Shown here piece after piece: positions 35,600 to 47,859 of a stretch of 58,391 nt of DNA. Within the stretch, counting starts at the first letter, position 1; every line of letters begins with the position of its first letter. The notes beneath the pieces are model-generated. The model saw only the letters and a list, made by a program, of their open reading frames with translations. It was not told the origin of the DNA and searched no databases. Origin of the DNA: Lingula anatina (taxonomy: Eukaryota > Brachiopoda > Lingulata > Lingulida > Lingulidae); contig NW_019773709.1 of the NCBI RefSeq assembly GCF_001039355.2, forward strand, positions 1-58,391. Direction: 5' to 3'. The position numbers were made by a program, and so were the translations under genes.

Positions 35600-37011
35600 T
35601 TTTGTTGTCTGCCTGCTCTCTTGTCTCCTTTTCCACTTGGTCAATCTCATCTCTGGTCAGTTGTTTCAGTGAAGATACATATCTGGAGCATCTCTTTTTG
35701 AATTCAATGCTTTCTAGGTCTTCTGGTACTGATGGATTTATTGGTAGGCTCTGAAATGAGGCAAGGTTATTAATTAAACATTAAAAGGCGAAGGACTGGC
35801 TTGAGAAAAAAAAAACATGATGTTCATTGAAAAGTGCAATATATTATTCTCTAAGATTTTATCACAACTGCATTAAAATTCAGAATTACATAATAAATGT
35901 TCAGATGAAATTACGGGTCTACTTTTATGGGTAAAATTACAATTTTAGGAAGATTTTAAAAACTTGCCATGTTATTAGATTCAGTGCACGGACATTTACT
36001 ATTTGGGAAGAACTGATCAGACTGCTTCTCTGTTAGTTGATTCTGCAGTAATAGAAAAAAGTATCAAAATACATGTACAAATTACAATTGTCATAAAGGG
36101 GAAAAATTATTTTACGTGTCAATGTATAATGAAAGCTATATAAAACAAATAAATTACACAGTCTATACTGAGATACTTGTTAAAACTTGGGGCGGGGTGG
36201 GGATCAATAAATTGAAATCTTTTCTGTATCTAGCTAAATTATATCATGCAATTCTTCATTCTGATCAAATAACCAGTTAGCTGTTAATTACTTTAGGCAC
36301 TTGTAAACTTACTTCATCTCCCAATGCTTTGTCGTTTCTGTATATGTAACACCTGCAAGAGAAATAAATGAATATTATTGTATATTATCTAGTATTTCTT
36401 TCATTTCAATCACTGTCTTATTTTATAGTATTTATTTATTTCATTTCAGTCACTTTGGGCTGTTGAACAGGTCATTCGGTGCTTAAGCACTGCACCATTG
36501 TCACATCCAGTTTTTATTTATCCGACTTTTAATATCAGATTTCTGTGAAAATCGGGGAATGACATAATGAGTCCTGGACTGGGGAAACATGTTACAACAT
36601 GAAAATGTACACAAACATTCCCGGCGGACACAAACATTTCCCGGCGGTATCACTTCAAATGGAAATATAAAAGAGCAAATTGTTTAAAATACATCATCCT
36701 TCAGTAGAACATTCGAAAAAAAAAAAAGAAACGATATAAAAGCAAGCAACCTGCCCGGGGCAACCTGAAACTTGGTATATGTTTTCATTCATGACTGCAA
36801 CGATAATTCATAAAACTATTCACCTCTCAATAAGTTCCTTTTTTTGGCCAGATATGGACGCTCCCCAACATCGAAGCCACCTCTTCAATTCAGGTACAAT
36901 ACAGCCTTCAAATGCCCCAGTTATCACTGAACCTGGTACATTTTGTACTTGACTGTCCATGGAATCTTGCGTCGTCAGCATGTTGGCGCTAACTACAATC
37001 TTTCCCAGCAT
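35600..37011 (-). pseudogene. SAP-domain / YqaJ-type protein, 5' exons only
   Basis: Four exons keep frame: 37011-36824, 36352-36313, 36042-35968 and 35750 to about 35600. The first encodes a SAP-type DNA-binding helix pair (PELKRWLRCWGASISGQKKE). The fourth has the run EFKKRCSRYVSSLKQLTRDE followed by VEKETREQADN, which resembles the lead-in to YqaJ-type exonuclease domains in invertebrate repeat genes. The frame then leaves the family before the catalytic part. The third exon needs a GC-AG intron (GCAAGT at 35962-35967). It is probably truncated or continues in pieces I cannot see. Confidence 0.45.
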
Positions 37012-37288
37012 TCCCGGTGCAGGAAACTCGCATGCGCAAGCGCACTTTTGATTGCAAGTCCGCTATTGCTCTATGTTGTGAACCTTGTAAATCACATGGC
37101 CTTATATCTGATGATGCATCATCTAACCTACTTCGTCTAATTGCTCTACNTTCTTTGTCAGTTGTCCTTTGACTATAAGGTTCTTTGTTGTTTCAATCTG
37201 TAAAAAGAGAATTCAACAAAAGAAACTATTTACAAATAAAAAATAAGCCTGCATTATGATGCATTGGTTTTGAAACCCCTTACAAAAA

Positions 37289-37337
37289 TTTCCTATAGGA
37301 TTTCCTATAGGAAATCCTATAGGATCCTATAGGAAAT
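37289..37337. repeat. Palindromic CCTATAGG cluster
   Basis: The palindrome CCTATAGG occurs four times in 49 bases, separated by AAAT or AT spacers, so that the whole block is nearly its own reverse complement. It has no coding content. Confidence 0.8.
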
Positions 37338-38148
37338 CTTATTAACTGCTTAGAATATTTTTACAGCTCTTTATATATTGTGAAGTACTTGGCAAAAATT
37401 GGTAGCTCTGGTCCTTCAAAACAAAAGAGTATCATGTTTATATCCTTAATTCAATATGTACAAAGTGTGTACATCTTCAACATACAACATATAATTCTGA
37501 TTTAGGGTAGTAGTTCATCCCTTGAGTTATGACTAAGAATTTTAAACATAAGTCTTTTGTACATTGTTAAGCTTCGCAGTAATTGCTTTCTTTACTTCTG
37601 TTGATGACATGTTAAACCGTCTGCAGACGTATTCTGAAAAAAAAAACATTGTTTGTTCAGTTTGCTGTTTACAAAAATGCAAAATAAGGAGGAAAATTTT
37701 TCTAATCAGATAAATAATAATTGCACCAATTCTATTTCGAGCAATTCATTGCCTTTATCAGTTAACAGCATTTTATCAAAGACGAGGGATTAAAGTAAAA
37801 ATATGAAGAACCAAATTGTTTAAAAGTGATACTGGCTGCTAGAATTTTATGCAAATGGAACCCATTATTATTGCACAATCTAAATTATTAGCGAAACATA
37901 AGGATATCTGAAACAATAAGATTTGTCAGCTTTTGTAGAAATCAGCCATTTTCCTTGCAGGGCCCGGGGCACAGTCCTTAAATTTCAGCTCCAATGTAAA
38001 GAGGCAGAGAAAGCATTACAGGATTGGGATTTTCTTTTTATCTACTATTCACCATACCTGAGCCATGACTTATCAGCCTTTTCATTGAAATAATTTTCTG
38101 TAATATGTACATTACAAAATTATTCATATAGATGAAATCAAAATTTAC

Positions 38149-38354
38149 CATGTGTTCATCCTCATTGTCAGAGGATCCCGAGCTGGAGGATTCCTGTCTC
38201 ACTCTTGATTTTGGAGCGAACAGTGTGGAGAAATATGATTGGCCAGACGTTGATGGAGTGGGTGATGGCGTGGGTGACTCTGACCTTCTGAACGCCAGCA
38301 CTCTGTTCACTGTGGTGGAGAGATCTTTCACGAGTTTCTCTACTGATACCAATC
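38149..38354 (-). other. Ser-rich orphan exon
   Basis: Acceptor TTTTACTTATCAG and donor GTAAAT bound a frame encoding VEKLVKDLSTTVNRVLAFRR, a Ser/Pro/Thr-rich middle and a Ser/Asp/Glu-rich end (SSSGSSDNEDEHM). Such heads occur on HECT-like repeat-gene proteins, so it might be the 5' part of the fragment at 28772, but nothing in between proves this. Confidence 0.3.
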
Positions 38355-39080
38355 CTGATAAGTAAAATCAATCTTTATGTAGACATTTCACACAGTCATT
38401 TAAATAATAAGTAGAAATACTTGTATAAATAATTATTATAAGTATCTTTAACCATTCTAAAACCATGTGGACGCTCAGTGTCATTGTACTTTCATTTTGT
38501 GAAAAGGACAAAATTTTACAACGATCACAAGATCTATCTTGGTATGGGAACGTTACTTTAGCTTCTCCTGTGTTCTATTCTCATTGCAAACTTTACATGT
38601 TGTTGCTTCTTTGCTGCCAAGTTCCAAACTGACTTCATCATTAGCCAGCCTTCTTAGTAAAATGGTAGAACAACACTTAATGTTAATGAATAAATTCTTT
38701 TTACTGCTTGTCTAGGGAGATAAAAATCTGTTTGTCCCTGATTTACCACTTGTGAATTATGAATGTGATAATACTCAACAGACTGCAACCAAAAGTGTCA
38801 CTTAAGTTGTCAGTTTGTTTTGGAGACAACACTAGAATTTGTCTTCTCTTGACTGTCAATTCTTCGGTTAATGTCCCTATGTTTTGTAGCTTTCTCTATG
38901 TCATCAAATCTGTCGAATGCAGCTGTATGAGAATGCCTAAAATCAACAGCATTTTAGCAACATTTCAAGAGAGTCTCCATCAGATGTCTCTTTCACCTCA
39001 AAACAATCCTTGCCCTTTCCTCCTGCTGGCCATCATTGGTCATTACAGTAGCAGCTCTGCCTGTTGTGGACGTGGTGGTG

Positions 39081-39104
39081 GTGGTGGTGGTGGTGGTGGT
39101 GGTT
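39081..39104. repeat. (GGT)n microsatellite
   Basis: Eight or more GGT units. They produce a polyglycine tail in an otherwise meaningless plus-strand frame. Confidence 0.9.
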
Positions 39105-39465
39105 GACTTCGCTGCTGATGCTGGCCTGCTATCAATATATTGCTGCCACATCAAATTGGCACGAGCAAGTTAAGTCTGCAAATGACCGTTTGCGGTAACT
39201 GATTGAGTTGGGGTAACTGACTTTTGAATCGTTTATTGATTGTTAGATTATGACGAATGATTAAAATGACCAAAACTAATTTAGTAGAATTAAGTTTAGA
39301 TAGTTAAAGTAGGTTTTCGCTGTTAAATAGTGCCGATAGATTGTTGAATTGAGGTCTGCATTTTTTGCGTGAATGGCGTTTAATACCGATGCATCAGGGC
39401 ACTCTACATTTGTCAGAAACAATTTACTTGGCTTCAATTCAGAGGAAATTATATAAATAACTTAT

Positions 39466-40112
39466 CTTTTGTTGTTTGCGATGTCTGTGCTTTCATCAGC
39501 AAGTGCTTTAACTACTGGTGATTCCCTGAGAGACTCCGTTATTTTTCTATCGACAACATTTGAAAGACTGTCTAAAAATCCGGAGTAATTCATTGCTGAG
39601 TCATACATGATGTTGGACTGTTTCAGAAGTGATGTTGCTTTGAGATCATCCAGGCTTAATTCATGAAAGAAATTGTCAATGACTAAAGCCTTGTATTTTA
39701 TCAGGGGTATGTCTTCTGTCGCCAACCAATGGACGCATTTCAGGAGCAGAGTCATAGCAGTGTCCAATTTTGAAGATCGTTTCCTTTCAACTGCCTTTCT
39801 GTCAGCTTGGAGAAGGGGTGCTTCAATAAGCATCTTGTGTTCCGGCAGATTTGCGTGCCTTGTCAGGGTTGAATTTTGGAAATTTGTATTCCCCGATTTG
39901 CACAATTTGCAAAATATATAGCTGGCCAACTTGTCCTCCAAAAAACACAACCAGCTGTATTTTTGAAGCCAGGAGTGATTAAACTTTCGCTTCAGTTTAC
40001 TTGCGCCTTGTGTTTCAGACTGAGAGGTTTCGTCGTTAGATACACTGATATTCCCGTTCTCGAACAATAATGTTCCTTGTTTTGGATCATATTTAAGTCT
40101 TTTGGCCGCCAT
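39466..40112 (-). pseudogene. Lone first exon of a hAT-type (ZNF862-like) transposase
   Basis: From ATG 40112 the frame has a lysine-rich head, a TTF/BED-type zinc-finger pattern (CKLC ... FQNSTLTRHANLPEHK), a helical region and the first catalytic Asp block (VKALADESTDIANNKR). At the point where related genes splice, the sequence reads AAAAG|ATAAGT, as if the donor GT had become AT. I found no following exon. It is a relic of a different hAT family from the intact element at 52442. An in-frame ATG at 40154 is also possible, but the second Met fits a cleaner start. Confidence 0.65.
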
Positions 40113-40154
40113 GTTCTCATTCTTGTTCTGGCGCGCTGGACGCTGGGAGCACAT

Positions 40155-40889
40155 GTTATACGTTCTGTTCTAAAGAGCTCTCAAATGTACTTTTGTTTTT
40201 TTAAATTAAAATTGACGAAGCTAATGATTGGTTCACGTAAACTAACTTAGACCAATCAAATGTAACGAAACATAAGCGAGAAAAACACAACAACAATGAA
40301 AATATTTTAGGCCTAGGTTTTTAATCGGCAAAATTACAACACTTTTGAAAGTAATTAGTTGTGTCTGTCATACATTAGGGTCAAATGACACACTAGATCA
40401 TATTTTTTTGTGTCATTTTTAGGATTTACAGGTGAAACCGATTCTGGTTACGTCTTTATAACCCTTTGCCAGTCTTAGAGTTCATGCGCAACTTCCTTAT
40501 TACCCTTTTCCTAACTGGTTTAAGTGTTTTTTTTTTTTTTTTTTTTTTTTTTTGTAACGTCGTTATAACCTTTCACTTGCTAGTTAAAACGATTTTCAGT
40601 TTAAACCCTTTCCCAGAAGATTTTTGTTCCTTCTTTTAACTTGTTAATGATCACATTAAGGCAATTAAGACATTTTCAATTCTTAGTCTATTTGTACTAC
40701 TTAGCATTACTTGCTCGTCCCAATACATTCAATAAACATGAGGCCTATTGATTTAAAATGATAATAATTTATTACAAGAGAGAGAAAAAAAGATAATTTA
40801 TAAATTAATACATAAATAAATAAACTTAATCTTTCTTTAGACTCATTATAAAACAAAAATCCGTAAGTCTTTCTTTTGAAAATCACACA
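40155..40889. other. Flank of the lone hAT exon, no supported gene
   Basis: AT-rich, with a poly(T) tract. No hAT terminal repeat is recognisable upstream of the lone exon, so the element's end has been lost or is too diverged. Confidence 0.5.
40528..40551. repeat. Poly(T) tract
   Basis: About 24 T. No adjoining SINE or LINE features were recognised. Confidence 0.9.
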
Positions 40890-41206
40890 TGTTAAAGACA
40901 GATCTATATTTCACACTAAAACATTGTAAACAACTCATTGGAATGAAACATATTCTGTTTTACCATAAAAGTGGCATTTATAGCTATTATTCTAATACCT
41001 GAGCTTGTCATCAGACCACGTGACCTTCATAGATGGCTATGCACTGTAATAATCTCTTTAGAGATTATAACATAAAATCAAACTTTAAAAAAAAAGGAGG
41101 CACTAATTTTGAATGTAGAAATGGATGCGTTGACCATTGTTAAGTACGGAAAAATAGTTTATTCCGGGAAAGCTCATGTTTTGGCCATTACGAACAGTTC
41201 CTTTAA
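40890..41206. mobile_element. TTAA-type palindromic miniature element, copy 3 (diverged)
   Basis: Colinear with the element at 41934-42270: the segments TCTATATTTCAC, ACATATTCTGTTTTACC, CCACGTGACCT, the central hairpin around AATCTCTTTAGAGATT, and the end AACAGTTC|CTTTAA are all recognisable. The left terminus is eroded, so the start is approximate. It is older than the other two copies. Confidence 0.65.
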
Positions 41207-41933
41207 TCAAACTACATTAAGTCTAAATGCATGCCCATGGTGGGCAATCTTGGGGCTTTTCTCTGTCCGAAAGTGCCCCGGCCCTTTTTGGCACGATTGT
41301 CATTTTTCTTGTGCGCTCAGGTTGGTGTTTCCGGTATATATTGTCCAATTTTCTCTTGTACCGCTGCAGTTTTTGCGACTCCCACTGTATTTCATTAACG
41401 ACCCGTTCCCGGACTCATTCTCCTTGTCACTCGACATGTATTCTTTTTTCATCACTGCCCCAACCTAGTCCTTCTTCCTCTCCGTCCATTCGGCCATCTG
41501 CAATGCAGTTCTTCTTCAGTGCAGTTTATGCAAAGGTGAAAGATCAGCCAACTTACTTAATGGTCAATAACATTAAACCAAATCCAGTCAAGCTGCTTTT
41601 TATTAAAGGAAATTTCAGGATAGAAAAGATAACGTGCACGCCTCACACATATTAACCAACAAAGTGCCGAAAAAAGCGCACACTTCCGATGCAGGCAGAA
41701 TTTTTTTAATCAATCCAGTGAATACCATCAACCTTTTGCACTTCCTCATCCGAATCTATTACGACAATATCCAACAAATTACCCAAAATTTCAAAAATTA
41801 TCAAAATGAAATAACTTAACAGTCTATCGCATTAATATTTTACATCACGTGGATTTTTCCTAAACCGTCAATGCACATAAATCATATAATAGAAATTTTC
41901 AATTTTAGGTCAATTTTTGTTCTCCCTCATTAA

Positions 41934-42270
41934 AGGGATAATAACTCTTCGTATGAGACCTATATTTCACGATAAAAACCTTGTGAATAACTCATAGAAA
42001 TATAATATATTCTGTTTTATCACAAAAACAGCAGTTATAGCTTTTATTCTGATATTTGAACTTGTCTTTAGACCACGTGACCTCCATTGATGTCTATACT
42101 CTGTTAAAATCTCTTAAGAGATTTTAACAAAAAAACAAACTTTTTAGAAAAAAACCAGGGACTAACTTTGAATGTAAAAATGGATTCAATAACCATTGGT
42201 AAGTATGGAAAAATTGTTGTTTACTCCAGGAAAATTCATTTTTTGGCCGAAACGAAGAGTTATTATTGCT
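41934..42270. mobile_element. TTAA-flanked palindromic miniature element, copy 2
   Basis: It starts AGGGATAATAACTCTTCG, ends in the inverted version with small changes, and is flanked by TTAA (41930-41933, 42271-42274). The centre holds a perfect 28-bp palindrome at 42102-42129 with 14-base arms TGTTAAAATCTCTT. It is the same family as 34188-34522 in the opposite orientation. Confidence 0.8.
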
Positions 42271-42769
42271 TTAATTGAATATAATTTTGTCATCAGCAAG
42301 TGAAAATGGACTGAAATGTTGGTCAAATTACACATGAGGCTAATCTGCAGCCAAAGAAAAAATGAGGAAAATACATTTGAGAGGCAAATAGAAAGACTTT
42401 AGTATTTGAAACTAGAGGAACAGAGAAGCGATACCGCTAACGGATATTGTACCACCAGCTAGAGTAAAGCGCATTGGTATGGAAAACCAAAAAAAGGGAC
42501 ACCACAACCAGTCTCGTGTTTGACAAACTCTATAAAATCAACAAGAGTTACCAAAATATGCAAAAAAAAAAAAGAAATGCATGCAAAAAAAAAAAATGCG
42601 AAGAAAAGGATAAGAATGATTCAATCAAGCGGATTTTCGAATTGACCTGTTTTTTCCTGACATTGATTTCTCCTGTGATTTTCTAGACAATAGGCCTATT
42701 GGTTTTCCTTGAAATGTCTTTTTAGTGTTGCATATATGCTGACAAGAGAGAAAACTTAGGGGCAACACT

Positions 42770-43100
42770 GGGCATATCTCTGCTTGCTTTGAAATGTTAG
42801 GGTGAAAAAAATATCAGTTCATGGTAAAAAAGAATGTCAAAGGTCAATTTTAAGGTCACAGTCTATGACTTCATATTCAAGTTCAATAATAACTATGGGC
42901 ATTTCTCTGCCAATTTTGGAGATAAAAAACATGCAAAGTTCAGTAAATGGTGAAAATTAGGTAAAAGATCAATTTCAAGGTCACAGTTACATTACCAGTG
43001 CATGGCTCCCTATTTAAGTTCGACAGTAATTATAGGCGTATCTCTGCCAATTTTGGAGATTGCTGGAAAATTGCGCTTGACAAGTTCAGCAGAGTGCAAA
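42770..43100. repeat. Diverged tandem repeat, unit about 127-137 bp
   Basis: Three units start with GGGCATATCTCTGC-like sequence near 42770, 42897 and 43034. The last two share TCTCTGCCAATTTTGGAGAT, and the first two share AAGGTCACAGT further on. No coding content. It could be a degenerate satellite fragment. Confidence 0.6.
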
Positions 43101-43680
43101 AAAAAAAAAAGAAAATTCTCTAGCATTCACGGTTCCAGAAATTGAGAGCGCTTTCAGTTTCGGTATCTATTGGCTGCTTTTCCCCTGAAAATGCACCGCT
43201 TAACACCTAACTCCCAAAGATGAAAGGATTCCCTGATTGTAACCCCTTACTATGAGAGCTTAGGTATGTGTAGTTCAAAATTTAAAAATTGGTACAAACA
43301 AATATTTTTTACAGAAAATTCCCATTTTTAGAAAATTTGACCTTGAAATAAAGGTCGAAAATCAAATCCGAAGACATATATGTAATGACTTTTGGTGAGA
43401 ATTCTGTGGTAATTTTCCCATAATTCATTCGGTTTAGGAGATGTTTAGCACTGAATCTTCAAAAAATTTGAAAAAGGACATCATGCCCCGGCCACTGCAT
43501 GCTCCGCATTACACGAAAAAACCTGGGGGTTCAAGTTGAGATTGTATGTGACCATAATCCAAGAGATGGGGACACAGGACCTTGTGGTATAGGCGGAAAA
43601 GCGGTAACGGTGACTTGTACCCCACGACACCCTGCGGAGCCAACGGAGCCGCATTAGACTGGTCGGGACTAAAACCATGA

Positions 43681-43708
43681 GTACCGCCAGCGTACACGCT
43701 GGCGGTAC
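43681..43708. repeat. Perfect 13-bp hairpin, GC-rich
   Basis: GTACCGCCAGCGT and its exact reverse complement are separated by AC. It is the strongest short hairpin in this AT-rich region. Its role is unknown, possibly an end or centre of a lost mobile element. Confidence 0.7.
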
Positions 43709-43909
43709 TAATTATTGAAGGCGTTAAAAATACTTACGGCTTTCAAACGTTCATTCCGCCTGACTCTAATCCTATGGTTCTCCTTTGAGCCACCCTGTTC
43801 CCTCTTTATGTCGATTTTCTGGGATTTGAAGTATACTTTACATGTACCTAGAATTGACATAAGGGTTTGTTAATTCTCTCAAAGGCCAGTTGACAGTGTT
43901 GTAATGCCA

Positions 43910-44066
43910 GTGTAACAGGGATGGTAGTCCGTAATGCACCCTTGATACCCATTACCTTGTACAGGTGACATAAACTAACCCCGATACCCCAACTAACCCT
44001 AACCTACATGTAGTCGTATGGACCTTGGATTTCCGTTCTCAGGACTACCAACTCTGTCACACCAGG
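43910..44066. repeat. Imperfect terminal-inverted-repeat unit
   Basis: The left end AGTGTAACAGGGATGGTAGTCC mirrors the right end (reverse complement GGTGTGACAGAGTTGGTAGTCC), 157 bases end to end. It looks like a short decayed miniature element. No target duplication is visible. Confidence 0.45.
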
Positions 44067-44407
44067 TTAGGTTCAATAAAAGGACTCTTTACTCAAATTT
44101 CAAAACACACATCAACATTGGGTATCCTTTTAGCACATAAGTCCATTGGATATTTAAATATTTATTTAATATATATATAAATATGTTTGATGTAATTTGT
44201 AATTAACAAATGATTAATTTTAAATACTTATTATACTTGATTTGGGAAATTGAGAGGGAATTTCGATTTATATCTTCAATTCAGCCATTAACAAACAAAA
44301 TGCTTTACTCCAAATTGACAGAACTCCAAACACTGGTTCCATTGATTCTTACAAGATAACCAGCCACAATTTAGCAAAGCTTACTGTGTATGTCAGCCAC
44401 TGGCCAC

Positions 44408-47400
44408 CTGGGCTTTCCGTCGGCCATCAGATAATTCTGCTTTACCTCCTTGACCACCATCTCTGTCAGAACAGAATATCTGTCCGAGTTGAAACTGAAA
44501 AATGCGAATTTCGCAATTTTAATTAAAAGAAAATTCATTTAAAAATTACTTACACTACAATAGAAATGGAAAATGGCTCTATACACAAAGTATATCACCA
44601 TCTCTAACTGACAATAAGGTTTGTGATTAATATGGGAACTTAACAGGTTTATCATCTGAGTGTGAAAAAAAAACTTTTGTTGGCAACCTTGACCAATGAA
44701 ACACGAAACAGTCTAGTAACACAACGAGCAACAAACCTGAGGTCAAATCACCAATGCCTTGTATCTGTTGAAAGTGCTCTGTACATTGCCCTTACTTCTA
44801 GCTAAAACATAATAAAACATGAATATAAAGGACACTATATTACTCATAACACATAAAGGGTGGACCTAAAATAATTTTCTCAAGATATTTAAACAACGTT
44901 CATCTTTAAGTCCGTTTGCAGAAAAACAGAAGAAGGAGATAAAAACATGCTCGCTTATTATGATTTTTCATAATCCTCTGGTAACAGAAATTGGCAAATC
45001 TATCAAATCTATCAATCTATCGATGCCATGCTAGTATGCACAGTTTTTAATTTCTAACGTTTTTAATAATTCTTTCGAATAACATGCATACGTAAGAAAA
45101 TTATACAGCATGCGCAAGAGTTCTAATGTTTATTATTTGTCCCCAGTCATAAGTATGTTTTTTCCATGCCTTCCACTGCTCTTCATCGTGGCAGATTGGA
45201 CTTAATATATGGATTTGAATTTGTATGCACTGGAAAACATGGGACTCACCCAAATTTACCTGCACCTTTATAATGCTCTGTATGTAGCAACTAAACGTGA
45301 AGAAGAGGTCTTGATATAAGTGCTCTTCCAGCCTTCAAATATTGTTTTTGAGCCAATTATACCGATTAAGTCGGACGTTACAGCTTGAAATTTTGAGTAA
45401 GGAAAGCGCTGGATTGGATTATTTGTAGAAAAGGCATGAAGGGTAGCTTCCTCATGTAAGCTTACCAACTAATTAATTGCTATCAGATTAAAATTTAATG
45501 GGCCTAGCAGTCCACTGTTAAGTCACCTTCACCAAACCTTCGAATATCAACAATCCACCTGAGATTTTGATGTTGGGAGGGGTGCGTTGAACTAGACATG
45601 TCAGTGATAAAAGTATTTGTTTGAAGAAAAATTAAAATCGCTGTGTGCATAGGCGTATGCTGTTATTGCTGGTATTGAAACCACTTATAGGCCTACTCAT
45701 TTGCTATGTAAGGGATGAGTAGCTAAAATTGTATGAAATTGTAAATAAAAATAGGGTATGAATGCATATTTACCTAGTGGAAATTCCCCTTATCAATAAG
45801 AGCTAGTTCAAATCATTTTACATTGTAGGCAATAAATTCCTTATCTGGAAATACGGTCATTAATGCTGCAATATAATGACATCTATTTTGTACATCAAAC
45901 AACACATTTGAATCATATAGGTTGTAAAGCATGTCCCACACTGCAAAGTTATCAATACAGGACCACTGACAGTGCTACAGAAAGACCGATTAGATTGACA
46001 ACTGTCGCATCTGCAACAGTGCTGCCATATGGCGGCGCTATGCAGAGTTAACAGTGCTGTAGTCACACATATTTACAAGCAAAATAATCCAATACAATTT
46101 CTTAAAAAAGCCTANNNNCTGGGCTTTCCGTCGGCCATCAGATAATTCTGCTTTACCTCCTTGACCACCATCTCTGTCAGAACAGAATATCTGTCCGAGT
46201 TGAAACTGAAAAATGCGAATTTCGCAATTTTAATTAAAAGAAAATTCATTTAAAAATTACTTACACTACAATAGAAATGGAAAATGGCTCTATACACAAA
46301 GTATATCACCATCTCTAACTGACAATAAGGTTTGTGATTAATATGGGAACTTAACAGGTTTATCATCTGAGTGTGAAAAAAAAACTTTTGTTGGCAACCT
46401 TGACCAATGAAACACGAAACAGTCTAGTAACACAACGAGCAACAAACCTGAGGTCAAATCACCAATGCCTTGTATCTGTTGAAAGTGCTCTGTACATTGC
46501 CCTTACTTCTAGCTAAAACATAATAAAACATGAATATAAAGGACACTATATTACTCATAACACATAAAGGGTGGACCTAAAATAATTTTCTCAAGATATT
46601 TAAACAACGTTCATCTTTAAGTCCGTTTGCAGAAAAACAGAAGAAGGAGATAAAAACATGCTCGCTTATTATGATTTTTCATAATCCTCTGGTAACAGAA
46701 ATTGGCAAATCTATCAAATCTATCAATCTATCGATGCCATGCTAGTATGCACAGTTTTTAATTTCTAACGTTTTTAATAATTCTTTCGAATAACATGCAT
46801 ACGTAAGAAAATTATACAGCATGCGCAAGAGTTCTAATGTTTATTATTTGTCCCCAGTCATAAGTATGTTTTTTCCATGCCTTCCACTGCTCTTCATCGT
46901 GGCAGATTGGACTTAATATATGGATTTGAATTTGTATGCACTGGAAAACATGGGACTCACCCAAATTTACCTGCACCTTTATAATGCTCTGTATGTAGCA
47001 ACTAAACGTGAAGAAGAGGTCTTGATATAAGTGCTCTTCCAGCCTTCAAATATTGTTTTTGAGCCAATTATACCGATTAAGTCGGACGTTACAGCTTGAA
47101 ATTTTGAGTAAGGAAAGCGCTGGATTGGATTATTTGTAGAAAAGGCATGAAGGGTAGCTTCCTCATGTAAGCTTACCAACTAATTAATTGCTATCAGATT
47201 AAAATTTAATGGGCCTAGCAGTCCACTGTTAAGTCACCTTCACCAAACCTTCGAATATCAACAATCCACCTGAGATTTTGATGTTGGGAGGGGTGCGTTG
47301 AACTAGACATGTCAGTGATAAAAGTATTTGTTTGAAGAAAAATTAAAATCGCTGTGTGCATAGGCGTGTGCTGTTATTGCTGGTATTGAAACCACTTATA

Positions 47401-47825
47401 GGCCTACTCATTTGCTATGTAAGGGATGAGTAGCTAAAATTGTATGAAATTGTAAATAAAAATAGGGTATGAATGCATATTTACCTAGTGGAAATTCCCC
47501 TTATCAATAAGAGCTAGTTCAAATCATTTTACATTGTAGGCAATAAATTCCTTATCTGGAAATACGGTCATTAATGCTGCAATATAATGACATCTATTTT
47601 GTACATCAAACAACACATTTGAATCATATAGGTTGTAAAGCATGTCCCACACTGCAAAGTTATCAATACAGGACCACTGACAGTGCTACAGAAAGACCGA
47701 TTAGATTGACAACTGTCGCATCTGCAACAGTGCTGCCATATGGCGGCGCTATGCAGAGTTAACAGTGCTGTAGTCACACATATTTACAAGCAAAATAATC
47801 CAATACAATTTCTTAAAAAAGCCTA
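44408..47825. repeat. 1.7-kb direct duplication around an N gap, probably an assembly artefact
   Basis: Bases 44408-46114 recur at 46119-47825 with a constant offset of 1711. I noticed a single base difference (near 45654 versus 47365). The two copies meet exactly at the four N at 46115-46118. This is the pattern expected when overlapping contig ends or two haplotypes were placed side by side. No gene is recognisable in the unit. Confidence 0.9.
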
Positions 47826-47859
47826 CGATCATAGAAGCATTTAATAGTGAGTAAAAATT

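Noticed and set aside
45268-47777. Pairs of identical small open frames (for example 45268-45468 and 46979-47179)
   Set aside because: They repeat because of the duplicated contig end, and have no recognisable protein features.
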